Source of the DNA: Pleodorina starrii
Lineage: Eukaryota > Chlorophyta > Chlorophyceae > Chlamydomonadales > Volvocaceae
Direction: 5' to 3'
DNA length: 64,000 nt
Assembly (NCBI GenBank): GCA_030267565.1
Contig: BRXU01000053.1
Span: 1-64,000, forward strand
The notes beneath the pieces were generated by a model. It searched no databases, was not told the DNA's origin, and was given only the letters and a program-made list of their open reading frames with translations. Below, one piece after another: positions 63,992-64,000 of this stretch; position 1 is the stretch's first letter; every line of letters starts with the position of its first letter. Both the position numbers and the translations under genes were made by a program.

Positions 63992-64000
63992 TGTCCGGTT

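Overview
This window looks like nuclear DNA of a chlamydomonadalean (volvocine-type) green alga. It is very GC-rich and its genes are split into many short exons. The introns begin GTGAGT/GTGGGT/GTGCGC and end (T/C)xCAG. The proteins carry long runs of Ala, Gly, Gln, Ser and Pro, and one intron contains a TTTTAGGG-like telomeric tract. No prokaryotic operon structure, phage, CRISPR array or rRNA was seen. The species cannot be fixed from the sequence alone.

Every gene I could resolve is on the minus strand, so the window reads best from right to left. (1) 60577-51013: a very large, Ala/Pro-rich protein with several degenerate nucleoside-diphosphate-kinase-like modules. It has ten exons with one unresolved exon junction. 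(2) 49750-46002: a complete eight-exon gene for the proteasome lid deubiquitinase RPN11/PSMD14 (310 aa). (3) 42900-37630: a six-exon, 1,088-aa protein of unknown function. (4) 36191-24421: a 12-kb decamer satellite. (5) about 20654-17260: an unknown Ala/Gly/Ser-rich protein with a repeated FSRRPxDLPAAPSP motif. (6) 14197-9631: a nine-exon gene for mitochondrial ribosomal protein uS5m (411 aa in the model) with a presequence-like N-terminus. (7) 7717 to at least 2700: an armadillo-repeat protein whose 3' end is not resolved. The exon models for genes 2, 3, 6 and 7 were built by hand. In each, intron phase is consistent across all listed junctions, which is strong internal support.

The rest is repeats and lower-GC spacer. 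The satellite at 24421-36191 is about 1,177 copies of a 10-bp unit, GGGYGCAGAM. It keeps perfect 10-bp register for more than 10 kb and contains an exact 1.2-kb tandem duplication. It creates open reading frames of up to about 4,000 codons that are almost certainly not genes. A short dispersed element centred on CCGTCCCTTCGCTGCGG occurs at least ten times, often inside introns. A separate 25-bp sequence is repeated exactly at the 3' ends of two introns in unrelated genes.

Genes 2 and 6 are housekeeping (protein turnover and mitochondrial translation). The others have no assigned function, and nothing suggests the genes act together beyond sharing a strand.
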